Assembly: GCA_017464805.1 (NCBI GenBank)
Contig: JAFTYE010000010.1
Location: 1 to 64,000 of the forward strand
Direction of reading: 5' to 3'
Length of the DNA: 64,000 nt
Source: Clostridia bacterium
Lineage (GTDB): Bacteria > Bacillota > Clostridia > Oscillospirales > CAG-272
Shown here one piece after another: positions 52,201 to 61,281 of this stretch. Each line of letters begins with the position of its first letter. Position 1 is the stretch's first letter. The translations under genes and the position numbers were made by a program. A model generated the notes under the pieces. It saw only the letters and a list, made by a program, of their open reading frames with translations, searched no databases and had not been told where the DNA came from.

Positions 52201-54189
52201 CTGACGGTTCAGCAGACCATCCCCGCGCTCGGTCATGCCTACGCTACGGCATGGAGCTATAACGCCACCGAGCACTATCACCCCTGTACCCGCACGGCCT
52301 GCACCGCCAAAGCGGACACCGCCGCGCACATCTACGACGGCGAGCTGGATGAAAGCTGTAATATCTGCGGTGCCACCCGCGCCGTCTCCTGCTCGCACCC
52401 CTCGACCGTCCCCGTCCCCGGCCACCCCGCAACCTGTACCGCCCCCGGCTTGACCGACGGTAGCAAATGCGGCGCGTGTCAAACGGTGCTCGTTGAACAG
52501 GAAACCATCCCCGTGCTGGGGCATGACGAACAGCCTCACGCCGGAAAATCCCCGACCTGTACCGAGATTGGTTGGGATGCTTATGTGACCTGTAAACGAG
52601 AGGACTGTGATTATTCTACTTACGTAGAGCTCCCCGCCGCGCATGCCTACGCCACGGCATGGAGCTATAACGACACCGAGCACTATCACCCCTGTACCCG
52701 CACAGACTGTGCCGCCAAAGCAGACACCGCCGCGCATACCCCGAATGCAAACGGTCTTTGTACCGCCTGCGGTCATCAGGGGGATATTCCCGAAACCGAT
52801 CCCTCGCAGTTTAACTTCAATAAAGTCACCGGTGGTTATGAAATTTCCAAGTATAACGGCAGTGCCGCTGTGGTAAAAATCCCCGCTATGTATAATGGGA
52901 AGCCTGTGGTCGGCATATGCACGTGGTCGTTCTTGGGATGCACAAGTTTGACGAGCATCACGATTCCCGACAGCGTAACGAGCATCGACTCTGCTGCGTT
53001 CAGGGGTTGCACAAGCCTTGCGAATGTGACCTTTGGCGAGAACAGCCAATTGACGAGCATCGGTAAAGAGGCGTTCTATTATTGCGAAAGTCTAACAAGT
53101 ATCACCATTCCCGACAGCGTGGCAAGCATCGGTAATTATGCGTTCTCCGATTGCACGAGTCTGACGAGCATCAAGATCCCCGACAGCGTGACGAGCATCG
53201 GCGACGCTGCGTTCTCCGGCTGCACGAGTTTGACGAGCATCGAGATCCCGAGCAGCGTGACGAGCATCGGCTTTTCTGTGTTCAAGGGTTGTACAAATAT
53301 TGAAAAAGCAACCCTTCCGACAATCGCTATTTTACAGATGCCGAAAAACAACCTGAAGACCGTTGTTATCATAAGCGGAATAAGCATCGACGAGGAGGCG
53401 TTCTATGATTGCAGAAGTCTTGAAAGCGTCACCATTCCAGATAGCGTGAAGACTATCGATTCTAAGGCATTCTACGGTTGTACGGGCTTGATGAGTATCA
53501 ATATCCCCGACAGTGTAACGTGTATAGAGGCGGATTCATTTTATGCTTGTACGAGTGTCATTCAAATAGAAAATGGTGTTTCCTACGTTGACAAATGGGT
53601 TGTCGGATGCGATGCATCTGTAATAAGAGTTGCTTTACGCCCAAATACGGTTGGTATTGTTTCTTGGGCGTTTTCCGAGTGTAAAAAACTTGAAGCTGTT
53701 GAAATTCCTGAAGGTGTGACGAATATCGGCAATGGTGCATTCGCGGATTGCGAGAGTTTGATAAGCATTGAAATTCCTGAAGGTGTGACGAATATCAGCA
53801 GTAGTACATTCGATGGTTGCAAGAGTTTGATAAGCATTAAAATTCCCGCAACTGTAGTGAGCATCGATTACCGTGCGTTTGGAGGTTGCGAAAAATTATC
53901 GAGTGTGACTTTTGAGGCAAATAGTCAGTTGACGAGCATAGGCAATGAGGTATTTAGTTATTGTACGAGCCTAAAGAGTATTACGATTCCTGCAAAGGTA
54001 AATAGTATAGAGACCCATGCATTCTACACCGCGGGAGTGACCAGCGTGATTTTCGAAAATCCAAACGGTTGGTATGTTACGAGAGATTACGGTGCTACCT
54101 CTGGTATACAATTGAATTTGACGGATGCCGTGAAAAATGTTACCTATTTGAAATCAACCTATTATTATTATCTGTGGTATCGGCGATAA
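49237..54189 (+). CDS. Very large surface lipoprotein: Cys/His repeats plus BspA-type leucine-rich repeats
   Basis: 1650 residues from MKKKSLLPLI after TGGAGG. Signal peptide with lipobox-like AFSAC at residue 20. Residues about 25-1180 hold many units of the form PTCTExG...CxxCGY...LGH, with paired cysteines and His, interrupted near 245-370 by a non-repeat domain (HAEWVKYCTEHGVDAEVQNA). From about residue 1190 there are BspA-like leucine-rich repeats (SLTSITIPDSVTSIGDAAF). BspA repeats mediate adhesion in other bacteria. The metal- or disulfide-binding role of the CxxC units is inference. Codon use shifts toward AT in the last 600 bases. Confidence 0.9.
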   Translation: MKKKSLLPLILIAMLCLLAFSACTPEAEPPHTHSYASEWTQNETHHWHEAKCEHNVKSAYAEHEWTDSVLQEPTCTEAGIQKSTCATCGYTVWRQLDPVGHDLTHVSGKDATCTEKGLSGYNACSRCDYREEQTELPALGHDLVQHETKTPTQTENGWEAYETCSRCDYSTYVEIPALEHDLVFYEGQAPTCYYGGHNGYYRCRDCNYTTWKELPALGHDYVDGICTRCGDIERLIPEILDIKFPTASDVRADALFFENHAEWVKYCTEHGVDAEVQNALDAAFFEERVLVVVRLTHFYGGDRYNTTYELTDGSYVIRMVSIPLPPGMVSTQAMWNSSTPVAIPRTQLEGRSLLEVYKNNDLIAEFSLENLHVTHTYDEGAVIREATCSTPGLIRYTCTVCGHIKEESIPKTDHTFGEWHDIAADGCAGSPYSLRICLVCRYVQYDLNGEGVIHPHDFEESYVAPTCTESGRITLTCTRCGIVGADEPLAALGHSLLWESTADGHRAVCQREGCDYEGAFTPHVGGNTSPCLDTVCTVCGYLMQKGLGHDLSGEWTTNDVGHWHACTRTGCTVIVDYALHRNGEAKCTDSYAICTVCRVAYRPNGSHHYGEWNQVKAPTCTEQGEWECACTYCGKTLTRYTDALGHRFGAWETTLAPTETAKGKERRTCAVCGHVEERSIPATGHNYGFWYTVTDPTCTESGQLRRDCKECDEYQLLTVAALGHRVTFWYTDAAPTCTESGAQHGYCARCGVEVTRTPAALGHTWGSYQRTSTTHYRECVRCDAKTAPALHSGGRATCTGKPVCAVCGTSYGNALGHSWATEYSANAASHYHACLNGCGGKRDVEAHHLTTRSESMEHKDDGAQKLYIHRVYQYCDTCAYENVISESLSIHYGIEILYPVEPTCTTPGKTLGWKCAVRGCTGCDTVTRAQETIPALGHNYVNGICTRCGHSTSTECKHTNTVILGGYPATCTQDGLTNGRQCATCHTILTVQQTIPALGHAYATAWSYNATEHYHPCTRTACTAKADTAAHIYDGELDESCNICGATRAVSCSHPSTVPVPGHPATCTAPGLTDGSKCGACQTVLVEQETIPVLGHDEQPHAGKSPTCTEIGWDAYVTCKREDCDYSTYVELPAAHAYATAWSYNDTEHYHPCTRTDCAAKADTAAHTPNANGLCTACGHQGDIPETDPSQFNFNKVTGGYEISKYNGSAAVVKIPAMYNGKPVVGICTWSFLGCTSLTSITIPDSVTSIDSAAFRGCTSLANVTFGENSQLTSIGKEAFYYCESLTSITIPDSVASIGNYAFSDCTSLTSIKIPDSVTSIGDAAFSGCTSLTSIEIPSSVTSIGFSVFKGCTNIEKATLPTIAILQMPKNNLKTVVIISGISIDEEAFYDCRSLESVTIPDSVKTIDSKAFYGCTGLMSINIPDSVTCIEADSFYACTSVIQIENGVSYVDKWVVGCDASVIRVALRPNTVGIVSWAFSECKKLEAVEIPEGVTNIGNGAFADCESLISIEIPEGVTNISSSTFDGCKSLISIKIPATVVSIDYRAFGGCEKLSSVTFEANSQLTSIGNEVFSYCTSLKSITIPAKVNSIETHAFYTAGVTSVIFENPNGWYVTRDYGATSGIQLNLTDAVKNVTYLKSTYYYYLWYRR

Positions 54190-54196
54190 TTAATCA

Positions 54197-54226
54197 GATC
54201 CCCCGCGTTCGCGGGGGGGGATCTTT
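54197..54226 (+). terminator. Lipoprotein gene terminator
   Basis: GATCCCCCGC, GTTC, GCGGGGG...GATC, then T-rich sequence. Confidence 0.8.
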
Positions 54227-54230
54227 ATAG

Positions 54231-54388
54231 GCTTCCCCTTGAGGGGAAGCTGTCACCGATAGGTGACTGATGAGGTGTAGCCGTCCACAGACGGCGTTAT
54301 CCATGAAACATAATATTTGAAGAACGGATGCTCCGCATCTTACACCTCATCCGCCGGCTTTGCCGCCACCTTCTCCTCGAGGGGAAGG
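54231..54388. repeat. Interspersed palindromic repeat unit (MITE-like)
   Basis: GCTTCCCCTTGAGGGGAAGC begins and CTTCTCCTCGAGGGGAAGG ends the unit; inside, GATGAGGTGTA faces TACACCTCATC. The self-complementary ends and the lack of coding frames fit a short interspersed element of a type common in gut Clostridia intergenic regions. Confidence 0.65.
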
Positions 54389-54421
54389 ATAAATAAGACG
54401 TCCGATGTGCCCGGACGCCGA

Positions 54422-54540
54422 AGGTGTCATCCTCGAGCCGCCTGTGAGATCCTTCGCTCCGCTTAAGGATGACAGCACAGGCGGCGAAGGATCTCGGGTC
54501 GGTCGCGGACCGTCGAGGACGCCGGTCCCTACGGTGGAAT
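54422..54540. repeat. Second interspersed repeat
   Basis: GTGTCATCCTCGAG and GAGATCCTTCGCTCCGCTTA/AGGATGACA with GCCGCCTGTG/CACAGGCGGC make nested palindromes; a recurrent-looking intergenic repeat, different from the one before. Confidence 0.55.
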
Positions 54541-54550
54541 TGAAGGCAAA

Positions 54551-54582
54551 GAAAAAAGGACGGCTTCGCCGTCCTTCTTTCT
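54551..54582. terminator. Bidirectional terminator
   Basis: AAGGACGGC, TTC, GCCGTCCTT with A/T runs on both sides, 12 bases past the minus-strand dehydrogenase stop. Confidence 0.85.
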
Positions 54583-54593
54583 TATATTTGTGT

Positions 54594-55547
54594 TCATAAC
54601 AGATCGACCCTGTTCTGCACTTTTTCTTCAAAAAACGCCTTTATGTTGGAGCAGATCACATTTAAGCATCTGACACGCGATTCGTATGCACCCCAGGACA
54701 TGTGCGGGGTAAAGGAGACGCGGGGGGCGTCCTTGATGGCATAGAAGGGGTGATCTTCGCGGAAGGGCTCGACACTGTACACGTCCACACCGAGGCCGCC
54801 GAGCTTACCGCTTTTCAGCGCCTCGGCCACCGCGGCTTCGTCGGTAACCGCGCCTCGTGCAACGTTCACAAGGATCACGCCGTCACGCATCATCGAAAGG
54901 CGGCGCGCGTCGATCATGCCGCGCGTCCCCTCGGTCAGGGGCGTGTGCAGGGAAATCACGTCCGACTCGCGGCAAAGCGTGTCGATATCCACCTCGTTCG
55001 GCTCTCCCTTGGGGTGCTCGCGGCAGACCAGAACGCGGCATCCGAGTGCCTCTGCCACACGGGCCACCTGCGAGCCGATCGCGCCGTAGCCGACCACGCC
55101 CCAGGTCTTGCCCGCCAGCTCGCGGTAGACGGGCACAAGGTAGTTGGCGGCATCCCCCTTGGAGTACGTGCCGCTCGAAACGTGGCGGTTAAAGTCGGGC
55201 AGATGGGTCGCAAGCGACAAAACCATCGCCACCGTGACCTGCGCCACCGAGGGTGCGGAATAGCCCGGCACGTTGCAGACGGCGATGCCGCGCTCCCGCG
55301 CGGCGGCGAGGTCGATGTTGTCGTAGCCCGTGGCCGCCTCGCAGATAAGGCGCAATTTTTTTGCGTGGGAAAGCACCTCGCGGGTGATCTTCACCTTGTT
55401 CTGGAGCAGCACGTCGCAGTCGGCCACGCGTGCGGCGATCTCCTCGGGCAGGGTCCCACGGTAGACCGTCACATCTCCGAACTCGGAAAGCGGGGCAAGG
55501 GAAAGGTCGTCCCCGAGCGAGCCGGCATCCAGTACCGTGATCTTCAT
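54594..55547 (-). CDS. D-2-hydroxyacid dehydrogenase
   Basis: 317 residues. NAD-binding GYGAIGSQVA, catalytic Arg in NVARGAVTDE, Glu in YSVEPF and His in TPHMSWGAYE. Closest in pattern to glycerate/hydroxypyruvate reductases; the exact substrate cannot be read. It lies nine bases after the aminopeptidase gene, so both are probably cotranscribed. Confidence 0.92.
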   Translation of the reverse strand: MKITVLDAGSLGDDLSLAPLSEFGDVTVYRGTLPEEIAARVADCDVLLQNKVKITREVLSHAKKLRLICEAATGYDNIDLAAARERGIAVCNVPGYSAPSVAQVTVAMVLSLATHLPDFNRHVSSGTYSKGDAANYLVPVYRELAGKTWGVVGYGAIGSQVARVAEALGCRVLVCREHPKGEPNEVDIDTLCRESDVISLHTPLTEGTRGMIDARRLSMMRDGVILVNVARGAVTDEAAVAEALKSGKLGGLGVDVYSVEPFREDHPFYAIKDAPRVSFTPHMSWGAYESRVRCLNVICSNIKAFFEEKVQNRVDLL

Positions 55548-55556
55548 ACAGTCACC

Positions 55557-56792
55557 TCAAAAAACAAAATTTCCGTCGATGAAAACGGGAATTTCCCGTC
55601 CGTCCTCGGTCATGCCCGTGATGGTCAGGTCGGGCGTGCCGATCATAAAGTCCACGTGCGTGACCGAATCGTTCAGGCCACGCTTTTTCAGCTCGTCCTT
55701 GGTCATCTCCGCGCCCCCCTCGATGCAGGGATATGCCTCGCCAAAGGCAAGATGGCAGGACGCATTTTCGTCAAACAGGGTGTTAAAATACAGGATCTTC
55801 TGGTTCGAGATGGGGCTATCGTAGGGAACGAGCGCCACCTCGCCGAAGTAGGAAGCCCCCTCGTCCACCGAAATGGCGGCGCGGAGCACGTCCTCGCCCT
55901 CGGCGGCCGTTGCCTCTACGATCTTGCCCCCCTTCACGGTGAAGCGGATGTCGCGGATCACGTTGCCGTTGTGCACCAGCGGCATCGAGGCGCAGATGAC
56001 GCCCTCGGCACTCTCGCGGTCGGGCGCGGTGAAGATCTCCTCGGTCGGGATGTTCGCAATGAACGGCACGCCCGCTTTGCATTTTTCCGCGCCGCTTTGC
56101 CAAATATGCCCCTTGGCCAGACCTATGGTGAAGTCCGTGCCGAGCGAATTTTTGTAGTGTAGGGAAGCGAGACGGTAGCCGTTCAGCACCTCGGTACGGC
56201 GGTCAAGGGCAGATAAATGCTCCTGCCATTTTTCCACCGCCCTGCCGTCCCCCGTGATGCGTACCGACGCAAAGATTGCGTCCCACAGGGCGTCGACCGC
56301 CTCGTCCTCTGTTTTGTCGGGGAACACCTTCCTCGCCCAGGACGGGATCGGCATCGCGCCGATGCACCACGGGAAGCCGTTTGCCATCTGTGCGGCGTAA
56401 AAGCCTTGGAGGGCCTTGCCCGAGGCGATCTCGGCGCGGCGCATGCGGTCGGCGTCCACGCCAAGCAGATTCATCGGGTCGGTTGCGGAGATGGCCAGAT
56501 AAGCCGCTCCCTTTTCGGCGTAGCCGTTCATCATGTCGGCGTACCACGGGGCCACCGTGTCAAACACGTCGTTCTCCGCGTGCAGGTATTTCAGGCGGGA
56601 CATCACGTCGTCGCGCCAGTTCATCACCACCTCACGGCAACCCGCCTCGTAGGCAACTGTCGCACATTTTCTTGCGAAAAATGCACATTCCACGGGGCAG
56701 GCGAGCACCAGCGTCTGTCCCTTTTGTATATTCACGCCCACGCGCACCAGCAGCGCGGCGTATTCGTCCAGTCGTTTGTCGTTTTGGTTCAT
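55557..56792 (-). CDS. M29-family aminopeptidase
   Basis: 411 residues from MNQNDKRLDEY; GAGGTG precedes the ATG and the longer frame passes the promoter. Metal ligands are in IPTEEIFTAPD (Glu), HLAFGEAY (His, Glu) and THVDFMIG (His, Asp), in the order of the M29 peptidases. It cleaves N-terminal residues from peptides in the cytoplasm. Confidence 0.93.
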   Translation of the reverse strand: MNQNDKRLDEYAALLVRVGVNIQKGQTLVLACPVECAFFARKCATVAYEAGCREVVMNWRDDVMSRLKYLHAENDVFDTVAPWYADMMNGYAEKGAAYLAISATDPMNLLGVDADRMRRAEIASGKALQGFYAAQMANGFPWCIGAMPIPSWARKVFPDKTEDEAVDALWDAIFASVRITGDGRAVEKWQEHLSALDRRTEVLNGYRLASLHYKNSLGTDFTIGLAKGHIWQSGAEKCKAGVPFIANIPTEEIFTAPDRESAEGVICASMPLVHNGNVIRDIRFTVKGGKIVEATAAEGEDVLRAAISVDEGASYFGEVALVPYDSPISNQKILYFNTLFDENASCHLAFGEAYPCIEGGAEMTKDELKKRGLNDSVTHVDFMIGTPDLTITGMTEDGREIPVFIDGNFVF

Positions 56793-56821
56793 AAAACACC
56801 TCTTCGGTAAAATTCGATAAA

Positions 56822-56850
56822 AGTATAGCACAAATTGCCCGTTTTTGCAA
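56822..56850 (-). promoter_or_regulatory. Aminopeptidase promoter
   Basis: Minus strand: TTGCAA, 17 bases, TATACT. Confidence 0.78.
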
Positions 56851-56919
56851 GGCTTGCGCGGCTCCACGACGGAATTTTTGCCCCCGCGCAAGAATTTTAC
56901 GCAAAAGTGCAAAAAATCA

Positions 56920-56948
56920 TTGAAAAAAGATGGAATCTGTGCTATAAT
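56920..56948 (+). promoter_or_regulatory. asnS promoter
   Basis: TTGAAA, 17 bases, TATAAT, about 48 bases before asnS. Confidence 0.8.
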
Positions 56949-56995
56949 ATGCAATTGATCGTTATTATACCGCTTATGCGGACGGAGAGTAAAGT

Positions 56996-58390
56996 ATGAA
57001 AAGGACGCTTGTAAGAGAAATTTATGCAGACAGCGCAGCCCTCGCGGAACGGGAGATTACCGTCGGCGGTTGGGCGCGCAGCATTCGTGACAGCCGCGCC
57101 TTCGGCTTTATCGACTTAAACGACGGCAGCTCCTTCAAGGGCGTGCAGATCGTCTTTGAGCGTGAAAAAATTGAAAACTACGATGAGATCGCGCATCTCA
57201 ACGTCGGCTCTGCCGTGGTGGTCACGGGCATTCTCGTGCTCACCCCTGAGGCAAAGCAGCCCTTCGAGATCAAGGCGGTAAGGATCGAGGTCGAGGGGAC
57301 TTCCACCCCCGATTATCCGCTCCAGAAGAAGCGTCATACGCTGGAGTTTTTGCGGGATATCGCTTACCTGCGTCCCCGCACCAACCTGTTTTCCGCCGTT
57401 TTCCGCGTTCGCTCGGAGATCGCGTATGCCATCCATGAATTTTTCCATAACCGTGGCTTCGTGTATGTGCACACGCCGCTGATCACCGCCTCCGACTGTG
57501 AGGGCGCGGGCGAGATGTTTCGTGTGACCACGCTGGATATGGAAAATCCCCCCCGCACCGAGGACGGCAAGATTGACTTCTCCAAGGACTTCTTCGGCAA
57601 GAGCACCAACCTGACCGTTTCGGGTCAGCTGGAGGGCGAGACCTTTGCCATGGCGTTCGGCAATATCTACACCTTCGGTCCCACCTTCCGTGCCGAAAAC
57701 TCCAACACCGCGCGCCACGCCGCCGAGTTCTGGATGATCGAGCCGGAGATCGCTTTTGCGGATCTGGACGACAACATGCAGCTCGCCTGGGATATGATCC
57801 AGCACATCCTCCGTCACGTGATGAAGACCTGCGCGGCAGAGCTGGAATTCTTCAATAGCTTTGTGGATAAGGGTCTGCTGGAACGCTTGAACACGCTGGC
57901 CAGCAGCAATTATAAAAAGGTCACCTACACCGAGGCCGTGGAGCTGCTCCAAAACAGCGGCCACGAGTTCCAGTATCCTGTATACTGGGGCTGTGACCTG
58001 CAGACTGAGCATGAGCGTTATCTCACCGAAACCGTCTTCGGCTGCCCCATCTTCGTCGTGGATTATCCGAAGGAGATCAAGGCCTTCTACATGCGCCTCA
58101 ATGAGGACGGCAAGACGGTTGCCGCCATGGATCTGCTCGTTCCGGGAGTTGGCGAGATCATCGGTGGCTCCCAGCGTGAGGAGCGTCTGGACGTCCTGCT
58201 TTCCCGCATGGCAGAGTGCGACCTTAAAGAAGAGGATTACTGGTGGTACGTCAATCTGCGCCGCTTCGGCGGTACCAAGCATGCGGGCTTCGGCCTCGGC
58301 TTTGAGCGTATCATTATGTACATCACGGGTGTTTCGAACATCCGCGACGTACTGCCTTATCCACGTACGGTCGGCACGGCCGAATATTGA
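56996..58390 (+). CDS. asnS: Asparaginyl-tRNA synthetase
   Basis: 464 residues. OB-fold anticodon-binding N-terminus ([19 protein letters not shown]), class II motif 2 [15 protein letters not shown] and motif 3 [27 protein letters not shown] is typical of AsnRS rather than AspRS. No T-box is evident in the short leader. Confidence 0.97.
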   Translation: MKRTLVREIYADSAALAEREITVGGWARSIRDSRAFGFIDLNDGSSFKGVQIVFEREKIENYDEIAHLNVGSAVVVTGILVLTPEAKQPFEIKAVRIEVEGTSTPDYPLQKKRHTLEFLRDIAYLRPRTNLFSAVFRVRSEIAYAIHEFFHNRGFVYVHTPLITASDCEGAGEMFRVTTLDMENPPRTEDGKIDFSKDFFGKSTNLTVSGQLEGETFAMAFGNIYTFGPTFRAENSNTARHAAEFWMIEPEIAFADLDDNMQLAWDMIQHILRHVMKTCAAELEFFNSFVDKGLLERLNTLASSNYKKVTYTEAVELLQNSGHEFQYPVYWGCDLQTEHERYLTETVFGCPIFVVDYPKEIKAFYMRLNEDGKTVAAMDLLVPGVGEIIGGSQREERLDVLLSRMAECDLKEEDYWWYVNLRRFGGTKHAGFGLGFERIIMYITGVSNIRDVLPYPRTVGTAEY

Positions 58391-58415
58391 TCGGTTGTCG
58401 TATTTCGGCATAAAC

Positions 58416-58447
58416 AAAAAAGAGAGGGCGAGGGTTCTCTCTTTTTT
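58416..58447 (+). terminator. asnS terminator
   Basis: AAAAAAGAGAG and CTCTCTTTTTT. Confidence 0.85.
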
Positions 58448-58469
58448 GACACATTATTTTAAAAAGCCA

Positions 58470-58498
58470 TTGACAAAAGTGAAATAGAATGTTATAAT
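58470..58498 (+). promoter_or_regulatory. Promoter of the glycerol-3-phosphate dehydrogenase operon
   Basis: TTGACA, 17 bases, TATAAT, a near-perfect promoter about 105 bases upstream of the first gene. Confidence 0.88.
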
Positions 58499-58502
58499 AT
58501 AG

Positions 58503-58602
58503 CCGATACAGAGAATTGGAGACGTATCAAAACGGAAAGCCCTAGGCTTTCCGTTTTGGTGCGTCCTTTTTTTCGCAAAAACCGAAAGAGAAGGGAAACA
58601 AC
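58503..58602 (+). promoter_or_regulatory. Terminator-bearing leader, probable GlpP antitermination site
   Basis: AAAACGGAAAGCC (58529-58541), CTA, GGCTTTCCGTTTT (58545-58557), with outer GGA..CG/CGTCC pairing, then TTTTTTT: a strong terminator between promoter and gene. A glpP homologue lies at the end of the same gene run. In Bacillus GlpP with glycerol-3-phosphate prevents termination in such leaders. The binding motif itself is not assigned. Confidence 0.75.
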
Positions 58603-60045
58603 ATGTTTGATGTGGCCATTATCGGTGGTGGTGTTGTGGGCGGAATGATCGCAAGAACCTTGTCTGCCTACAACCTACATATCTGCATCCTGGAAAAGGA
58701 ACGTGACGTTGCCATGGGGGCAACCAAGGCAAACTCTGCGATCGTACACGCGGGCTTTGACGCAAAGGAAGGGAGTCTGAAGGCTCGCCTAAATGTTCGC
58801 GGCTCCGAAATGATGGAGCAGGTGACGCGCGAGCTTGGTGTCAAGTATCGTCGCAACGGCTCACTGGTTATTGGATTTAACGGCGAGGATAAAAAGCATC
58901 TTGAGGAGCTTCTTGTCCGTGGAAACGAAAACGGTGTTAAGGGGCTTCGTCTGCTTGACCGTGACGAGGTACAGGCTCTGGAGCCGAACATCTCGGAAAG
59001 CGTCACCTGCGCCCTGCACGCACCCACGGGTGCCATCGTCTGCCCCTATGAGCTTTGCATCGCCGCCATCGGCAACGCCATGGATAACGGTGCCGCACTT
59101 TACCGCGACTTTGCCGTCAGTTCCATCAAGCGCACGGAGAATGGCTACGAGATCTCACGCTATAACGGAGAGACCGTTTTTGCCCGTTATATCGTCAACG
59201 CGGCAGGCGTCTTTGCGGACGAGATTGCCCGCATGGCGGGGGATTTTTCCTTCTCCATTCACCCTCGCCGCGGCGAGTATGTTCTGCTCGACAAGGAGTG
59301 CGGCGGCACGGTGTCCCACACAATTTTTCGCACACCGAGCAAAATGGGAAAGGGCATCCTCGTGTCCCCCACCGTGGATAATAACCTTCTTCTCGGCCCG
59401 ACCTCTGTGGACATGGAGGACAAGGAAGAGAAAGAAACGACCGCCGAGGGACTTGCCCTCGTGATGCGTGAGGCCTCCGAGAATCTGAAAATTCCTGTTC
59501 CGTTTGGCAAATCCATCACCTCCTTCTGCGGTCTGCGTGCCGTGGGCAACACGGGTGACTTTATCATCAACGTGCACGACGGTCGCTTCGTCAATGTCGC
59601 GGGCATCGAATCTCCCGGCCTGTCTGCCTCGCCTGCTATCGCCGAGTATGTGCTGGGACTTTTGACCAAGCACGGTCTTTGCCTCGAAAAGAAGGCAGAC
59701 TACAACCCCATCCGCGAGCCGAAGCACGCCTTCCGCGAGGCAAGCATCGAGGAAAAGAATGCCATCATTGAAAAGGATCCCACCTATGGCCGTATCATTT
59801 GCCGCTGCGAGCAGGTGACGGAGGGAGAGATCCTCGACGCCATTCGCTCCAACCCCACCGCACTCGACATCGACGGCGTCAAGCGGCGCACGCGCTCGGG
59901 TATGGGACGTTGCCAGGGCGGCTTCTGCGGCCCGTACGTCATGGAGCTGCTTGCAAGAGAATATGGTACATCCATGGAGTGCGTTACCAAAATGGGTGGC
60001 GGTTCGGTTATGGTGGTCGGCAAAACGAAGGGGGACTTATCATGA
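58603..60045 (+). CDS. Anaerobic glycerol-3-phosphate dehydrogenase, GlpA-like, with BFD-type [2Fe-2S] domain
   Basis: 480 residues. FAD-binding AIIGGGVVGGMIAR, DAO-type core, then a BFD-like domain with Cys400/Cys402 (CRC) and Cys437/Cys442 (CQGGFC). It oxidises glycerol-3-phosphate to dihydroxyacetone phosphate and passes electrons to the next protein. Overlaps the next gene by four bases (ATGA). Confidence 0.9.
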   Translation: MFDVAIIGGGVVGGMIARTLSAYNLHICILEKERDVAMGATKANSAIVHAGFDAKEGSLKARLNVRGSEMMEQVTRELGVKYRRNGSLVIGFNGEDKKHLEELLVRGNENGVKGLRLLDRDEVQALEPNISESVTCALHAPTGAIVCPYELCIAAIGNAMDNGAALYRDFAVSSIKRTENGYEISRYNGETVFARYIVNAAGVFADEIARMAGDFSFSIHPRRGEYVLLDKECGGTVSHTIFRTPSKMGKGILVSPTVDNNLLLGPTSVDMEDKEEKETTAEGLALVMREASENLKIPVPFGKSITSFCGLRAVGNTGDFIINVHDGRFVNVAGIESPGLSASPAIAEYVLGLLTKHGLCLEKKADYNPIREPKHAFREASIEEKNAIIEKDPTYGRIICRCEQVTEGEILDAIRSNPTALDIDGVKRRTRSGMGRCQGGFCGPYVMELLAREYGTSMECVTKMGGGSVMVVGKTKGDLS

Positions 60046-61280
60046 AGAAGGATCTTGTGATCATCGGCGGCGGCCCCGCCGGCATGAGCGCGGCCATCGC
60101 GGCCTACGAGGCGGGTGTGCGCGATATGCTGATTCTGGAGCGCGACGGTGCGCTCGGCGGAATCCTGCAACAGTGCATCCACAACGGCTTCGGCCTGCAT
60201 AAATTCGGAGAAGAACTCACCGGCCCCGAGTACGCTTGGCGTTACGAAAAGCAGGTGAAGGAGCTTGGCATCCCCTATAAGCTCTGCACCATGGTTCTTT
60301 CGGTTTCGGAGGATAAGGTCATCACCGCCACCAATCCGCAGGACGGCGTTTTCGAGATCGAGGCCAAGGCCATCATTCTCGCCATGGGCTGCCGCGAGCG
60401 GCCAAAGGGTGCGCTCAACATTGCGGGCGAACGCCCTGCAGGTATTTACAGCGCGGGCATGGCGCAAAAGCTGGTCAACATGATGGGCTACATGCCCGGC
60501 AAGGATGTCGTGATCCTCGGCTCGGGCGATATCGGCTTGATCATGGCACGCCGCATGACCCTGGAGGGGGCAAAGGTGCATGCCGTTTGCGAGTTGATGC
60601 CCTATTCGGGCGGCCTTGCCAGAAATATCGAGCAGTGCCTGAACGACTTCGGCATCCCGCTTAAGCTCAGCCATACTGTTGTGAAGATCCACGGTAAGGA
60701 ACGCCTGTCGGGTGTTACCATTGCCAAGGTGGATGAACGCCGCCGTCCTATCGAGGGAACGGAGGAGTACATCCCTTGCGATACGTTGCTTCTGTCGGTC
60801 GGTTTGATCCCCGAAAACGAGCTTTCCAAGACCGCGGGCGTGTCGCTTGACCGCATGACAAACGGTGCCGTGGTCGATCAGGATCGCGAGACCGAGATTC
60901 CCGGCATTTTCTCCTGCGGCAACGTTCTGCACGTCCATGACCTCGTGGACTACGTGTCCGAGGAAGCGGAGATCGCAGGTCTCGGTGCCGCCGCCTACAT
61001 CGCGGGTGAAGAAAAGAAGGAGATTTCCGTTTTTCTTCGCACCGACGGTAAGATCCGCTACACCGTACCCCAACGCATCACGGCAGAAAAGGATGTGCGT
61101 GTTTACTTCCGCGTAGCGGACGTATACCGCGACGTGACCGTGAAGGTCAGCTGTGACGGGGGGACCGTTCTGTCGAAGAAAAAGCAAAAGCTCGCCCCGG
61201 GCGAGATGGAGTGCGTGACCGTGCCCGCCTCTGCCTTGGAGGACGGCCGTGAACTGTATTTTGAAGTGGAGGGTGCCTGA
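60042..61280 (+). CDS. FAD/NAD(P)-binding oxidoreductase, partner of the GlpA-like protein
   Basis: 412 residues from MKKDLVIIGGGPAGMSA. GGPAGM binds FAD; ILGSGDIGLIMARR is the NAD(P)-binding motif; GIFSCGNVLHVHDLVD is the C-terminal FAD segment. It has the disulfide-reductase fold and in Clostridia sits between GlpA-like and DUF1667 proteins, probably as electron acceptor to NAD or another carrier. Confidence 0.88.
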   Translation: MKKDLVIIGGGPAGMSAAIAAYEAGVRDMLILERDGALGGILQQCIHNGFGLHKFGEELTGPEYAWRYEKQVKELGIPYKLCTMVLSVSEDKVITATNPQDGVFEIEAKAIILAMGCRERPKGALNIAGERPAGIYSAGMAQKLVNMMGYMPGKDVVILGSGDIGLIMARRMTLEGAKVHAVCELMPYSGGLARNIEQCLNDFGIPLKLSHTVVKIHGKERLSGVTIAKVDERRRPIEGTEEYIPCDTLLLSVGLIPENELSKTAGVSLDRMTNGAVVDQDRETEIPGIFSCGNVLHVHDLVDYVSEEAEIAGLGAAAYIAGEEKKEISVFLRTDGKIRYTVPQRITAEKDVRVYFRVADVYRDVTVKVSCDGGTVLSKKKQKLAPGEMECVTVPASALEDGRELYFEVEGA

Positions 61281-61281
61281 T

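Noticed and set aside
49279-53049. 1256-codon open frame on the minus strand over the lipoprotein gene
   Set aside because: Shadow of the Cys/His repeats; the plus strand has a signal peptide, a binding site and clear domains.
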